DNA of 62,098 nucleotides from Lachnospiraceae bacterium (GTDB taxonomy: Bacteria; Bacillota; Clostridia; Lachnospirales; Lachnospiraceae), in the NCBI GenBank assembly GCA_022510545.1, contig JAFLTG010000006.1, forward strand, positions 1 through 62,098, written 5' to 3'. Positions 61,958 to 62,098 of this stretch are shown here, one piece after another. The translations under genes were made by a program, and so were the position numbers. Position 1 is the stretch's first letter; every line of letters begins with the position of its first letter. The notes below the pieces were generated by a model. The model ran no database searches. It saw only the letters and a program-made list of their open reading frames with translations, and was not told where the DNA came from.

Positions 61958-61979
61958 ATAGTTACCTAAAGGTAACTAT
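61958..61979. promoter_or_regulatory. 22-bp palindrome, likely HxlR operator
   Basis: ATAGTTACCT (61958-61967) and AGGTAACTAT (61970-61979) are perfect inverted arms around AA. The GTTAC half-site recurs in the HxlR promoter repeat. It lies about 20 bases upstream of the -35 of the next gene. Confidence 0.7.
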
Positions 61980-61998
61980 GTTATAAAAATGTGCGTAC

Positions 61999-62026
61999 TT
62001 GTTAGAAATATTGCCGCCTTTATAAT
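61999..62026 (+). promoter_or_regulatory. promoter of the truncated last gene
   Basis: TTGTTA (61999-62004), 16-base spacer, TATAAT (62021-62026). Confidence 0.55.
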
Positions 62027-62078
62027 TATAATCACAGAGAGGAAAAATCTTTCTGAATACATAAAGGAGGTCACTCAA

Positions 62079-62098
62079 ATGGCACTTTCTAATCTTGC
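62079..62098 (+). CDS. start of a gene cut by the window end
   Basis: ATG 62079 opens a frame reading MALSNL, preceded at 62063-62070 by AAAGGAGG. Only six complete codons are visible, so no product can be named. Its divergent position next to an HxlR regulator suggests an oxidoreductase or similar detoxifying enzyme, which is an inference from the family's usual targets. Confidence 0.7.

Noticed and set aside
1-62098. CRISPR array, insertion sequence or transposase
   Set aside because: No regularly spaced repeats, cas genes, transposase motifs or terminal inverted repeats were seen in the window.

Overview
The window is chromosomal DNA of a low-GC Gram-positive Clostridium-class bacterium, most likely a member of the Lachnospiraceae. 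The reasons are the strong AGGAGG ribosome binding sites, the gene order rimP-nusA-rnpM-ylxQ-infB-rbfA-nrnA-truB-ribF, a MecA adaptor, DUF5050, DUF815 and CmpB-type membrane proteins, and a PyrB/PyrI pair. The genus cannot be fixed from the sequence alone.

Layout. 1-51 is the 5' part of a tRNA-Glu on the minus strand. 234-5843 is a very large secreted, modular metallopeptidase. 5977-14406 is the translation/transcription-factor operon (rimP to ribF) behind a strong promoter and a terminator-like leader hairpin. 14532-26133 holds a Na/phosphate symporter, a small membrane protein, an SH3-NlpC/P60 wall hydrolase, a GtrII-like membrane protein, mecA, a DEAD-box helicase, a YgjP-type metallopeptidase, a TPR membrane protein and gpmI. 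26175-28226 (minus) carries pyrI, pyrB and a nitroreductase. 29305-33415 is a folate operon (folC-folE-folP-folBK) ending in an overlapping acetyltransferase. 34181-36497 has a DUF5050 propeller protein and pheA. 36532-42451 groups a DUF815 ATPase, ppx, ppk, maf and a small acidic protein.

42452-47625 looks like an accessory insert and is clearly more AT-rich. It has a possible small structured RNA, a WYL-domain regulator, two overlapping or tightly packed genes of unknown function (one with a conserved-looking NHH...GHDP motif, one a predicted parallel beta-helix protein), a strong terminator, and a BrnT/BrnA toxin-antitoxin pair whose toxin has lost its middle. This WYL-unknown-beta-helix cassette is the best candidate for an undescribed system in the window, plausibly defence-related, but no function is shown by the sequence.

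47642-50937 (minus) is an ABC-F/PHP/HAD operon. 51109-52194 is a solitary tyrosine recombinase with an inverted repeat in front of it. 52333-57125 has a glycerophosphodiesterase, a DUF362 protein, PlsC and a GlgX-like debranching enzyme. 57126-57850 contains a small minus-strand gene with an abnormal start region and divergent sigma-D-like promoter elements. 57851-61463 has an RsmF-type rRNA methyltransferase and an unusual acetyltransferase-GH13 fusion. The window ends with an HxlR-type regulator divergent from a truncated gene, with operator-like palindromes between them.
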